Source: Diphasiastrum complanatum
Taxonomy: Eukaryota; Streptophyta; Lycopodiopsida; Lycopodiales; Lycopodiaceae
DNA: 64,000 nt
NCBI GenBank assembly: GCA_029204225.1
Contig: CM055106.1
Span: forward strand, 646,711 to 710,710
Direction of reading: 5' to 3'
The position numbers and the translations under genes were made by a program. Below the pieces are notes generated by a model. That model made no database searches. It worked only from the letters and a program-made list of their open reading frames with translations, and was not told where the DNA came from. Below, in pieces: positions 53,266 to 64,000 of this stretch. Position 1 is the stretch's first letter; each line of letters begins with the position of its first letter.

Positions 53266-54840
53266 GTATCGTGGCACTCATTTTATCGCTCAATATCTAT
53301 TGGCCAAACTATACTTGAAGTGTCATAAGGGTCAAAGATTAAAGCATTTTCGAAAAACACTTTAAAGAGTTTACCTCTTGTACTCTTGGATTCTCTGTCT
53401 GCACTCCATTGGCCCAAATATGATCGTTGACAATCCTCCTTGTCCGAATCCTAAGACCTATTCATTATGTGCATGTACATGGTATCCTCTCATCATATTC
53501 TAGTTGAAACTGGTCCAATAATCCAATTGCAAATTGCTCAAATTCTTTCAGTGTCATTCAAGTGACAATCGACAAATTCTAACATGTGACGAATTGTAAC
53601 ATGTGACAAAAATTGACAAAACTCTTTGTACATTTAGGGCATTTGCAACCTTCATTTGTGATGGAGTGGTGTCTTGGCTTTCCAAAGAGCAATATACTAT
53701 ATCACAATCCTCAACCAAATCGGAGTGCATCACTATTACAAATAAAAAAATTATGACATAAATCAATATACATACATGTGATGGATCAATAGGCGGTCTA
53801 CGTCAACTGATGGAAGAGCTTGAAGATGAACCAGTCAATAGCTGTTCATTGTACGTTAGTCTTGCTTGCTCAATTCTTTTTTCTTTCTCTAAATCACGTG
53901 GAGGTACGATCATTTCTCTAGAATTCATAATTCCAATCAAATGTCATTGTAAGAATAAATTTTCAAGAAAAATTATACACTCATATTCAAATAACAAATA
54001 AAGTGCAATTGATGTCAATATCAATAACAATATATACCTGTTGTTGCGATCATGAGATGAATCGCAATCTGATGATGATGACATCGTCGATGACATATAC
54101 ACACTGTAGCCAGCTACTCTATACCACATCATAAGTAATCATTATGAGACCGTATGTACTGAACAAATATAGTAAAATTTGTTAAAGACATGCCAACATC
54201 TAATTCATGTATATTCTACTTATGCTTAATGTAAATCTAATATTCTAGTAGCATTGTATCACTCATTTGATTAATTAATACTTGGCTCAAGTTAGTTAAG
54301 GATAAATCTCTTTGGATTGGCCTAGTATGCCATGGTATCTCATGACGAGCAATATGCATTCTCCCTTTCTATCTATGGTTGCTTTGTATGCAGGAAATCA
54401 TATACTAGATAGCACACCATTGATCAACATCTTTATTACAATGCTAAATGATATTTCAACTGATTACTATGATTTCATATAAGGTTATATAGGCACACAC
54501 CAACAATTAAAAAGATTTATCATATAGGTCACATATCACTAAGGTCCTCAATATAACATAAATGCTTTTGATCATTCTTATCTCATGATTTTGTCTTGTA
54601 TGTCAAATCTCAAGAAAAATAGAATTTATAGCAATATAAAACTAGTTTTAACAATTAAATACTACCATAATGATTTTTGAATTGATTTTTTTATATTTCA
54701 TCATATTAAAAAATATATTTTATGTAAAATCCTACAATAAAATATTCTCATAAAATCTAGAAAAGATTATGAGAATATTGAATGACATTTGAAGCATGCA
54801 AGCCCATGTGGGGCACCCTCTCACGTGCCAAGAGAGAGAA
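53266..54840. other. About 1.6 kb AT-rich region without recognised genes
   Basis: Short frames on both strands only; no family motifs. Confidence 0.4.
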
Positions 54841-54989
54841 AAAAAATGCGTGGAACATCCACGCATGGATAACTTCTGCGTGGATAATCCACGCGAAACT
54901 TGAATGCCAATAAAACAGCATTTCCGCAAGCATTCTTGCTCCTCTTCTTTTTCTTTGAAGTTTTATAGGTTTTCTAATCTAGTGTTTAG

Positions 54990-55125
54990 TGCTCTTGCTT
55001 GCTATTGCTCTTCTGAGCTCTATAGATCTTGCTTGCTTGCTTTTGGTTGCTCTTCATTGCTAGTGATCTTGCTCTTGCTATTGCTTGCTCTATTGATCTT
55101 GCTTGTTCTTGCTTACTATTAATCT
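54990..55125. repeat. Degenerate cttgcttgctattg repeats
   Basis: Many imperfect repeats of ttgcttgctattgatcttgctc in the presumed 5' UTR of the gene at 55230. Confidence 0.6.
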
Positions 55126-55229
55126 ATTGCTTTCTTGTCATTGCTTACTCTCCTAATCTAAAAGTCTTCAATACTCTTTCACTCCCATTCTCCACTACTT
55201 TCTAACTTTTAAAGTTTTTCTTTGATACA

Positions 55230-56367
55230 ATGTCTTCAAGTGGTAGGTCAAGTGGAAGGTCAAGTGGGAGACCATTTAGGAGAAGAGCTCGTGAGGAGCT
55301 CGAAGAATATAATCAAGAGTGGTTTGAGAATCTATCTCCTCAACAAAGAGATAGAATCAAAAATCTTGTGTTATCTTCTTCGGGTGAATCATCTGAGAGA
55401 AGAACTTCCGAAGATGCCTCTTCTCAAGAATTGTGTAGTGTGTATTATGATCTTAATCCACATGGTGGAGTTATAAAAAAAACGTGTGGCAATATAGTTC
55501 ATGCCCATTTGTGTGATTTAGTTGCTTTATATTTTGGTAAAGGTTACATGATTGATTGGTCCTCCCAATTGCTTGAAGACAAAAATAAAATAAAAAAGAC
55601 TTTATATTTTGAATTCCCAATGCTTTTAGTAGGACTTGGGCCTTGAATTCAATGTGCCTTTGGATTCGAAACAAAAGGCAATTGATGAGAAGAGCCGTGA
55701 GGAATCCCAAGAATCCCACAAAGCCTAGATGGTGCTCCAAAAGGGATTGGAGGAAGGTGAAAGAGGAATTGTTGCAAAACAATCCCCAAAAGTATGAACA
55801 ACAACATAGGGCCGCTGCCGAGAAGCTCTTAAAACATGGCCAAAGTCACTTGGGATCGGGAGGAAGGGGCAATCTAGAGGCCCAATCTATAAGTGCAATA
55901 TTTTTTAGTATGATTCTATTTTTATAGTGAGATTGTTAATGTTTTTTATTGCTGAACTATATTGTATTGCTAAACTATGTTTTTTTGTTGAGTAGCTTAG
56001 TGATTTTGGAAGACACATGACCGCCACGGAGTACAAACAAGGCTACGATCATGGATATGTTGGCCTTAAGGCTTTTATGGAATCCAATGGATTGTTTCCA
56101 ATCATAAACTCTTAAACTTTATTGTTTTGTGATTGTTTACTTTGTGATTTACAAGTAAGTTTAATCTCAATTTAATTAAATCTTTGATTCTATTTTGTAG
56201 AGAGGCTCTACAACTTCAAGTGTCGTGATGTGGAAGAAAATGGGAAAAATGTGGAAGAGAACGTGGAAGAGAACGTGAATGAGAGTGAAGGGGAGTTTGA
56301 AGATGTGGACACCAACGTACACCTACAAGATGAAGGAGGCGAGGAGGGAGGAAGTGATGATGAGTAG
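55230..56367 (+). CDS. Putative plant-transposon protein (En/Spm-accessory-like), multi-exon or frameshifted
   Basis: ATG at 55230 opens 138 codons: Ser/Arg/Gly-rich start (MSSSGRSSGRSSGRPFRRRA), a conserved-looking block DLNPHGGVIKKTCGNIVHAH, LALYFGKGYMIDW, then TGA at 55644. A second frame from about 55640 to 55895 gives RAVRNPKNPTKPRWCSKRDW, KVKEEL, PQKYEQQHRAAAEKLLKHGQ and SHLGSGGRGNLEA. A third piece after an acceptor-like cttag (about 55999) gives GRHMTATEYKQGYDHGYVGL, ending TAA at 56115. A last acidic piece (VEENVEENVNESEGEFED...EEGGSDDE) ends TAG at 56365-56367. The order resembles the accessory (Ptta/transposase-24-like) proteins of plant En/Spm-type elements, by eye only. Exon joints are not all resolved, and the join near 55640 may be a frameshift. 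No catalytic DDE transposase is seen. Confidence 0.5.
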
Positions 56368-56523
56368 AGGTTTTTAAATTAAATGTAAGGCCTTGTAGAA
56401 GGCAATGTAGGAAGGGAGAATTTATTCTCTCATCAATGTACTTTTTTTTAAATCAATCAATATAATGTTTTGGCATCACATCATTCTTGCAAAATTTTTG
56501 AATGCATATATTTTTAATTCATG

Positions 56524-56665
56524 AATGCAAATGTATAGTCTATTGAATGCACATCTATTGATTGCAAATGTATCTATTGATGTATTCAATGCAATGTATA
56601 GTCTATTTAATGCACATCTATGCAATGCAAATGTATCTATTGATGAATTCAATGCAATGTATCTA
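56524..56665. repeat. Tandem duplication, unit about 68 bp
   Basis: aatgcaaatgtatagtctat...tctattgatgtattc is followed by aatgcaatgtatagtctatt...tctattgatgaattc, in the 3' flank of the gene at 55230-56367. Confidence 0.75.
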
Positions 56666-57124
56666 TTTTAGCACATGATTTGCATGCTAGAATGCACAAT
56701 AGAAAGTAACAGCAAGCACAATGGAAAGTAATGGAAACCACAATATAATGCATCAATAGATAACACATTAAGTTATCAACTAAATATCAAATGAATCAAA
56801 ATAAATGTGAATTTACCTTTACTATTGTATCTCCATTGTTTTGCAATCTCTGCTTTTCCTTTTGCATGCACTTGATCTTTGAATCCTTTGCAATGAAAGC
56901 TCTTTTTTCATTTTTCATATCCAAACCTACATCACAAACAAAAAAGATCTTAAAACTTATGATCACAAAACACATACTATTAACATCCATCAATGAACTA
57001 AAAACCCTAAACACTATCAATCTTCTCTCTCACATTCATCCTCATCTCATTCTCACTTCCATCTATACTCTCTTTTTCTCTCTCTCACACAACACAAAAA
57101 AAGAAAGTCACCTCTAGTTTAGGA

Positions 57125-57145
57125 GCGAACCACATTTTGGTTCGC
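57125..57145. other. Hairpin near the right end of the candidate transposon
   Basis: GCGAACC-acatttt-GGTTCGC, a perfect 7-bp stem, 35 bp inside the right terminal repeat. Confidence 0.7.
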
Positions 57146-57619
57146 GCCAAATGTATTTTTTTTGGTAAAATTTTTTTTTCGTGGATTATCCACGTGTGGA
57201 TAATCCACGCTAAATAAACTGGATAGTGGAAATCTGGTAGTGATTGGCCATCTTACCAAATCGGTTATGTTTATTCGAGTAAGAACTATCATGAATGCAT
57301 CTAATTTAACCTAGTGAATTGTTTAGTTTAGGCTTCATGGATTACCTAATGACATTATGAACATTCGTGATTTGAAATTCACCAATCACTTTTGGTCGAC
57401 CGTATTTACTAAACTAGATATGACTCTAAACTTAAGTTATTCTGGTCATTGGTCAGATGGAAAAAGACAAATCAGTTGTGGATTTCCTAGTAACAATCTC
57501 ATTGGAAAGTGTATCTGAATTGCCTATGCTAGGGTATCGCGTTCTCTTATTGAGTATAGGACAAGAATCTAATGAATTATGATTGAGAAATCATAGTTTA
57601 GATTCTATTTATACTTGAT

Positions 57620-58101
57620 CTTCATCCAAGATTATGAGAATAGCTACACATATTTATGGAATTTGAGGTAGCTTGAGGTAGAACCACATCCATCCACCTT
57701 ATATTCACATCTAAAGTGAAAACTTGAGTCTAAGTGACATTTGTCACATCTCATGCATACATTTCTACCTACTTTTACCAAGTGTCATTTTTCTATCTAA
57801 AATTGTACAAATCACCATGCATGTGTCCATTTCACTTTGTGCATGCCTTTTATGTCACTATGGATATTCACTTACAACAATTGCATGTGATATGCCACGA
57901 GTTTCTACAAGCATATTAATGCCATTTCTAAGTCTACAATCTATATGCAAGTTGTATTCTACCAACTAGACTTGAGAAACCCATATAGCTCGAGTTCCTT
58001 CTAGGCCAAATTTGGCATTTACATTATGAAACAACATACTTGCATAGTAAAAAGTTTGTAGAAAGCCTAAAGTCAAGATAGATGATTTTTCAATTTCAAC
58101 A
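57620..58101 (-). repeat. 3' LTR of element H, truncated
   Basis: Matches 60341-60822 nearly throughout (tccaagattatgagaatagc to caatttcaaca). The part equivalent to 60030-60340 is missing and replaced by unrelated sequence. Confidence 0.85.
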
Positions 58102-58118
58102 CTCCTCCTAAAAACAAT

Positions 58119-59110
58119 CTATGTCGACTTGAACATGGATCCTAGTATTATTTCAAGATTGGCTCTATGCTTGATGAAGGAATTTTTGCTCAAAGGTTTG
58201 GTGAGCAAATCTGCAATACAAGATGATGCGTCGATGTACTCCAAGTAGAAATCCCCTCCAATGAGCTTCTCTCTCACGAAGTGATGTGCAACCTTGATGT
58301 GTTTGCTCCTTGCATGAAATATTGGATTGTTGGCAAGGGCTTGTGCTGAAATATTGTCACACATGATCATAGGTAGATCATCTTCCATGATTATCTTTAG
58401 CTCCACTAGCCAATGCACTTCTTTTGTTGTAATAGTGAGTGCCTTATATTCAGCTTCACAAGATGAGAGTGATATAGTATCTTTCTTTTTGGAAAGCCAA
58501 GATATCAAATTTCCTCCAAGATATATGACATAAGCACTTGTAGATTTTTGATCTACTTTATCACTTGCAAAATCTGAGTCAGAATAGCCAACTATAGAAA
58601 GATCTTCACTTTTATATAACAAACCATAATCAAAAGTTGAAGATATGTATCTAAGTACTCTTTTGGCCATTTTCAGATGATGAATGGTAGGATTTTGCAT
58701 AGCTTGGCTCAACTTATGAACACTAAAACTTATATCAGGCCTAGTTATAGTGAGCCATATTAAGGAGCCTATAAGACTCCTAAAAAGAGTGATGTCCACG
58801 AAGGATCTTTCATCACCTTTGCTAGGGTCTTTTACAATATGCTCCATAGGCTTACAATCTAGCATACTGAACTTTTTTAACATTGAAAGAGCATACTTGG
58901 ATTGACATACAAAAGTTTTTCATTATGAAAGTCAATCTCTAATCCGAATAGGTAATGAATTTTTCCAAGATCTTGCATCTTGAATTCTTTTCCAAGTGCA
59001 ACTTTGGTTTCCTCAACTAACTTGATACAACTTCCTGTTAGAATGATATTATCAACATAAATGAGAAGGATGACAATATCACTATCATAAAACTTGACAC
59101 ATAAGGAAGG
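58119..59110 (-). pseudogene. Element H RT C-terminal part and RNase H
   Basis: Minus strand. RT active-site region VKFYDSDIVILLIYVDNIIL at about 59090-59035 has YVDN instead of YVDD; then KMQDLGKIHYLFGLEIDF with stops. From 58883 to 58119 a 254-codon open frame holds SLIGSLIWLTITRPDISFSV, RNase H (YSDSDFASD, SSCEAEYKAL, MCDNISAQAL, SKHIKVAHHFV) and IADLLTKPLSK, then the stop just before the polypurine tract. Confidence 0.92.
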
Positions 59111-59800
59111 ATCTTGGATTGCTTTAGCACATTAACATAGAGATCAATTTTTTCTTTCAATAACTCCATTTTCAGATGGAGAATAAGCACAAGAAAATTG
59201 TCTTTTAGTCCCTTCACCCTCACAATATTCATAGAACTTGTTGGAGATGTATTCACCTCCTCCATCACATCTTAGGGCTTTAACTTTGAAAGAAAATTGT
59301 TTCTCAACATAATCTTTGAAGATTAGTGATCAAATACCATAGATTTTAAAGAAAGTAGATACAACCACGTACATCTTGTAAAATCATCAATAAAGGTGAC
59401 AAAACAAGTTGCACCACCAACACTTTTAGAGAAAGAAAAATGAACATGTGAGTGAATTAGCTCCAAAGGATGAGAAGTCTTAATAAAAGACTTTCGATAT
59501 GGTTTTCTATGTGATTTTGCGATAGCACAAGCCTCACAAGGCTTGTAATCCTTGGAAAGTGATCTTGGAAGGCCTATAGCCTTATCTTTCTTGATCATAG
59601 ACTTAAAGTTAGGATGCCCCAACCTTCTATGCCATAACTCCTCCTTAGATAAAAGAGCAACTTTCAACTTGAAAATTCCACCATATCTAGATCCATTAGC
59701 TAGGATCTCATCATTTTTCTTGATGAAGCAACTATTGGAATTCAATTTTACATCGTAACCACTATCATGCAACTTTCCAACACTAATCAAGTTCTTTGTA
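59111..59800 (-). pseudogene. Element H GAG-pre-integrase and integrase
   Basis: Frame 59790-59323: LISVGKLHDSGYDVKL, KEELWHRRLGHPNFKSM and CEACAIAKSHRKPY give the H-H-C-C zinc site; HSHVHFSFSKS has His where the first catalytic Asp is expected; FVTFIDDFTRCTWLYLL follows. After a frame change ALRCDGGGEYISNKF, ENGVIERKN supply the second Asp and the Glu. Reading ends at about 59125, where a deletion joins to RT. Confidence 0.88.
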
Positions 59801-60017
59801 AGATAGACACATCAGATTGATTTGGGGTGAACTTCTGTGAAAAGTACTCTTCATAAGCTTTCCATCAAGCTATAACACCACTCTCTTTGGACCAACTAGC
59901 AAGGAGGTAAAGGGGACTGAAAATCTCTGATTTTCAAGGAAAGGTAAAGAAAGTGATTAACGATTAGCTCTCAAATTCTTGAACAATAAGAGATAATAGC
60001 ATGGAAAGCTTAATTTG

Positions 60018-60029
60018 GCTCTGATACCA
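60018..60029 (-). other. Primer-binding site of element H
   Basis: Minus strand TGGTATCAGAGC next to the LTR edge (TGACAAAATTT on the plus strand). Confidence 0.9.
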
Positions 60030-60822
60030 TGACAAAATTTCCAGAAAGTTCACACATGTGGGAAATGATCCACAAATGTGATTGATCTTATTAAGCTTTA
60101 TGATTAGCACACAAACTGATTCTAGATTGAATAGCAAGAGCTAGTACAAAATTTAATGGCTTAATCACAATCTAGCATGCTAAGAATCAGAGAATGATAG
60201 CTTTGATTATAAGAGAGCAAAAGTACAAGAATTTAGTGTATGAGCATAAGCCTCAACACGAGTTAGAGAGAGAAAGAGAGAGAGATATTCAAGAAAATAA
60301 TGGTGTAGATCCAAAATGGCATGGAATAGCTTCAAAGCTTGGTTCTTCGTCCAAGATTATGAGAATAGCTACACATATTTATGGAGTTTGAGGTAGCTCG
60401 AGGTAGAACCACATCCATCCACCTTTCATTCACATCTAAATGAAAACTAGAGTCTAAGTGACATTTGTCACATCTCATGCATGCATTTCTACCTACTTTT
60501 ACCAATTGTCATTTTTCTATCTAAAATTGTACAAATCACCATGCATGTGTCCATTTCACTTTGAGCATGCCTTGCATGTCACTGTGGATCACTTACAACA
60601 ATTGCATGTGATATGCCACGAGTTTCTACAAGCATATTAATGCCATTTCTAGGCCTACAATCTATATGAAAGTTGTATTCTACCAACTAGACTTGAGAAA
60701 CCCATATAGCTCGAGTTCCTTCTAGGCCAAATTTGGCATTTACATTATGAAACAACATACTTGCATAGTAAAAAGTTTGTAGCAAGCCTAAAGTCAAGAT
60801 AGATGATTTTTCAATTTCAACA
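60030..60822 (-). repeat. 5' LTR of element H (793 bp)
   Basis: Plus-strand edges TGACAAAATTTCC and TTTCAATTTCAACA. Includes a gagagagaaagagag patch at about 60264. Confidence 0.88.
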
Positions 60823-61377
60823 GTAGTCTCGCTCTGCATATCTTGTTGAAGCCTCATCGAATATTGTGACGGCCTCATCGTTCTTGTCAGCATCCCTTGA
60901 CGACACTACAACATTCATTTTCTCATCCTTGTTCTTTTTTTTCGGGTTAAATCTACAATCGTATGCAGAGTGTCCCTTCTTCTTGAGTGCATGCAAGGTA
61001 TTGTCCAGCATTTGTTGGATGTGTGTCCCAGTTTGTGACACTGACTACAAGAGGAAGTATGTTGGCTATCGTTGTCTCTGCTTGAAGACTTTGGATTCGC
61101 CTTGTCGAATATGGCTGCTCACACAGCCTTCAATCTGCATGAGAATTATTTGTTGATGGACAAAACAATGATCGCCATTGTGCACTCATCCTTTTTTATC
61201 CACGCATCTCTCCTCGATTCTCCCTTTAGAAGCTGTTCTTCTGTGAGTTTGATCACTGACCAGATGACCCTTCAGAAGCGTTTTGATTTTAAATTTTCAT
61301 ATTGGGTAATTTGCTCCATCAAGATTGATTGATATTTTTGTTTAAAATGTTGTATTGTGTTGCTTTCGAGAATCATA
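60823..61377 (-). pseudogene. Minus-strand copia element J gag fragment
   Basis: The frame 61041-60823 reads LHALKKKGHSAYDCRFNPKK, a zinc knuckle whose first Cys pair is lost (GH...C kept), then a Lys/Glu/Asp-rich tail MNVVVSSRDADKNDEAVTIF. It is cut at 60822 by element H. The part from 61042 to 61377 is the rest of a shortened gag with frame changes. Confidence 0.7.
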
Positions 61378-61389
61378 GCTCTGATACCA
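61378..61389 (-). other. Primer-binding site of element J
   Basis: gctctgatacca on the plus strand, i.e. TGGTATCAGAGC on the minus strand, followed by the LTR edge TGTAGATTTTTCC at 61390. Confidence 0.85.
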
Positions 61390-62030
<641 letters not shown>

Positions 62031-62069
62031 TACATGCCATGCAACTCAGCTTCCACATCAGAAGAGTTA

Positions 62070-62305
62070 TGTGGATTCAGTGGTGAACCACAGACTTTTG
62101 AGGAGGCGATTGAACGTCCAGAGAAGGACAAATGGATCCAAGCCATGAACGAAGAGATGGAGTCCATGAGGAAGAACCAGGTATGGATGTTGGAGCCATT
62201 ACCAAATAAGCGAAAGGTTGTCAAATGCAAATGGGTTTACAAGCTCAAGTATGGACCAGATGGGAATGTCTTGAAATATAAGGCAAGGCTGATAGTGAAG
62301 GAATT
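62070..62305 (+). pseudogene. Copia RT N-terminal fragment
   Basis: Plus-strand frame EPQTFEEAIERPEKDKWIQA, MNEEMESMRKNQVWMLEPLP, KVVKCKWVYKLKYGPDGNVL, KYKARLIVK is the start of a copia RT. It ends abruptly at 62305, the insertion point of the next LTR. The 24 codons after that in the open frame are LTR sequence. Confidence 0.9.
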
Positions 62306-62960
62306 TGTGAAAATTGTCAACATTTCCTAGCTAGTTTGAGGCCTAAATTGGCTAAAATTGTAAATAGTTTTGGTTCTGGAGTTTCACACGTGTGAACCAG
62401 GCCACAATGTTTTTATTTACTGTATTTTTTCAGTATGATGAAGTGTCAAACTTCATACCCTTCAAAATGAGACCATTTTGATGTATTTTGGTCATATAAG
62501 CCATTTTTAGCTATTTTTCCTATATAGGGAATATCTAGGGTCAAGTACCTTCTAGAGAGAGGAGAGAGAGTCATCTTCCTCATCCATAAATAGTAGGGAA
62601 GTCGTGGAGGACAGGTTGGAGAAACCTTTTGTATGCTTCATTGAGATCAATAGATCATTGTCATTGTTTCTTCCTCCATTGAGAGCATTGTTGTGTGTAT
62701 TGTCTTCAAGCTATTGTGTATGATCTTAGGTGCTTTCCAAAAGTGATAGGCTGATGTATTATGGACTGTATAATGTTATTTTGGGCTGCACTTGATGTTT
62801 ATGGAAGTTTCCATTTGTGATAAATGCTTTTTGATCAAGTTCTTTGCATTCTAGGTAGCATAGAATGTGTTGCCAATTCCTAGCTTATGTAGTTTGGAGT
62901 GCAAGCATTCAAGCCAATGATCTTGGAGTTTAGATCCACTTAGGATCTGTATTTTTCACA
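62306..62960 (+). mobile_element. Copia element G 5' LTR (655 bp)
   Basis: TGTGAAAATTGTC...TGTATTTTTCACA, same end style as A/B. Contains the 14-bp perfect palindrome TTCACACGTGTGAA at 62383-62396. It splits the RT fragment before it, so the element is an insertion. The body runs off the right edge of the window. Confidence 0.88.
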
Positions 62961-62972
62961 TGGTATCAGAGC
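62961..62972 (+). other. Primer-binding site of element G
   Basis: TGGTATCAGAGC directly after the LTR. Confidence 0.92.
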
Positions 62973-64000
62973 TGGTTGGCTTCTATTTACAGTAAGTATT
63001 CCATTTTTGGTGATATTTGGATGTTTGATCAAGTTCTAGCATGATTTTGCATTGCTTTGTTGATCAAATCTTACTAACCTTTGTTTTGTGAGTTGAACTT
63101 GTGGATCAAAAGCATATTTCAGGTCTATTGAAGATCAGAGGCTGAAAAGAAACTATTTTGGATCAGATCATAACACCTAATCATTTGTGATTGTGAGGCT
63201 TGTGCATATTCAATACTAACAATGTTCTTTTCAATCCTATTGTTGACAATCTCCATTCTTGGATGAACACTCTCCTTAAGTGGATGAAACTTCTCCTTAA
63301 GTGGATGACAAATGCTCTTTTGAGTGAGTTGTAATTCTCCTAAAGGCTGAGCAAAGCTCCCATTTGGATGAAAGATCCCCTTTTTTGGGTGAACATATTG
63401 TAAGCTCCATTGTGAAGAGCATATTGTAAAGATTGTCATCAATTTTGGCATAAATTTTGGTGTACTTTGTTGAGCATGTAAGTAACTCTCCTTATGTAAT
63501 TTGATTGGAGCATTTGCTGGAAGGTGTTAACCATTATGCAAGTGTGTTTTCAGGTTCTTAACAGGTTGAGGAACATTCTCATGTGAAGTGATCTTAGATC
63601 TACATCTAAACACCAAGATTTGACAAGATAGTGAAGCTAGTCTTGTGATTCACTAAGTGTGCTCATTCATTCACCTCTAAATCTTGTATTTATCACTTGC
63701 TGGAGTTTATAAACTTTTAGAAGTGTGGTTTACATGTGGTTTTACAGGTTGAATCAATATCTTAGTGTGTTGATCATATGTTGATCAAGTTTGTTCATTA
63801 CTAGGTAATCTTGGCATCCTAGTTTTGGGTATTTTCTAAGAATGCAAGTAACTCTTCACACCATAACTTGATTTGGTCACTTGCTGGAAAGTTTGAGAGC
63901 TTAAGCAAGAGTGTGTTCAGGTTGGTTTGATTTTGTAATCCATTCTTAGTGTGTGCAAAGTGTTGCATGTGTTTCAATCTTCCTTTCTATTCTTGGAAAC
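62973..64000 (+). other. Element G leader, no gag yet
   Basis: More than 1 kb after the primer site without a gag start; in A and B the leader is only about 590 bp. It contains three imperfect repeats around gcttgctgga...aagtgtgttttcaggtt (about 63510-63560, 63695-63752, 63873-63925) and a doubled ctccttaagtggatga (63271 and 63293). The gag is expected beyond the window. Confidence 0.6.

Larger units (their letters stand above)
54848..57210 (+). mobile_element. Candidate DNA transposon with palindromic inverted ends
   Basis: The left end has GCGTGGAACATCCACGC (54848-54864) and GCGTGGATAATCCACGC (54878-54894). The right end has CGTGGATTATCCACG (57180-57194) and GTGGATAATCCACGC (57196-57210). 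Read inward, the right end GCGTGGATTATCCAC matches the left end GCGTGGAACATCCAC and continues with TGGATAA in both, so the ends form an imperfect terminal inverted repeat of about 25 bp made of hairpins. The flanks are A/T-rich and no clear target duplication was found. It contains the gene at 55230-56367. Confidence 0.55.
57620..60822 (-). mobile_element. Minus-strand copia element H, internally deleted
   Basis: 5' LTR 60030-60822 (higher coordinates) and truncated 3' LTR 57620-58101. Both end in ...tttttcaatttcaaca, read TGTTGAAATTG on the minus strand. The primer site complement gctctgatacca is at 60018-60029. The polypurine tract (minus TTTTTAGGAGGAG) is at 58102-58114. The interior is only about 1.9 kb: gag is nearly all lost, and a second deletion joins the integrase to the RT YVDD region. 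Confidence 0.88.

Noticed and set aside
63125-63451. 108-codon minus-strand frame in the element G leader
   Set aside because: Lies in the repeat-bearing leader; no motifs and opposite to the element.

Overview
This window is nuclear DNA of a plant with a large, repeat-rich genome. The evidence is an intact spliced 4-coumarate:CoA-ligase-like gene with plant-type GT-AG introns (the first is 2.4 kb), plant Ty1/copia and Ty3/gypsy retrotransposons whose primer sites match tRNA-iMet and tRNA-Asp, and long CT microsatellites. A gymnosperm or another large-genome land plant fits; the sequence alone does not settle the species.

The only intact host gene is the acyl-CoA synthetase gene at 7567-13251 (+): six exons, 554 codons, a C-terminal ARL peroxisomal signal, best described as a 4CL-like/OPC-8:0-CoA-ligase-like enzyme. 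Upstream (1-6263) lie broken retroelements: a copia pol tail (1-823), an AT-rich minisatellite (2085-2475), a stop-riddled gypsy integrase on the minus strand (2745-3435), an unassigned exon-like segment (4717-4998, minus) and a 5'-truncated copia element with its 3' LTR (5055-6263). A solo-type gypsy LTR lies about 390 bp downstream of the gene.

The core of the window (18-36 kb) is a nest of retrotransposons. Element A (19927-25961, target duplication AGCTT) sits in the gag of an older copia copy (D). D is cut at 26935 by a gypsy LTR (element C), and the gag of C is split by element B (29332-35175, target duplication CGATG). A and B belong to one copia family. B has a near-complete gag-protease-integrase-RT-RNase H. 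In A the RT core is replaced by about 1.1 kb of unrelated sequence (called X here) that stays in frame with the polyprotein. The tail of X recurs in the 5.4 kb element, which points to a non-autonomous sub-lineage.

From 36 to 54 kb there are decayed fragments: gypsy gag, copia gag and RT pieces, a minus-strand gypsy element with a tRNA-Asp primer site and LTR, a duplicated LTR/copia junction, and a gypsy integrase. At 54848-57210 there is a candidate DNA transposon with palindromic inverted ends carrying a multi-exon gene. From 57.6 to 62.0 kb there are minus-strand copia elements, one internally deleted and inserted in the gag of another. A plus-strand copia LTR with primer site (62306-62972) begins an element that runs off the right edge.

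Nearly all coding potential apart from the ligase gene is transposon-derived. All identifications were made by reading motifs by eye; no database search was run.
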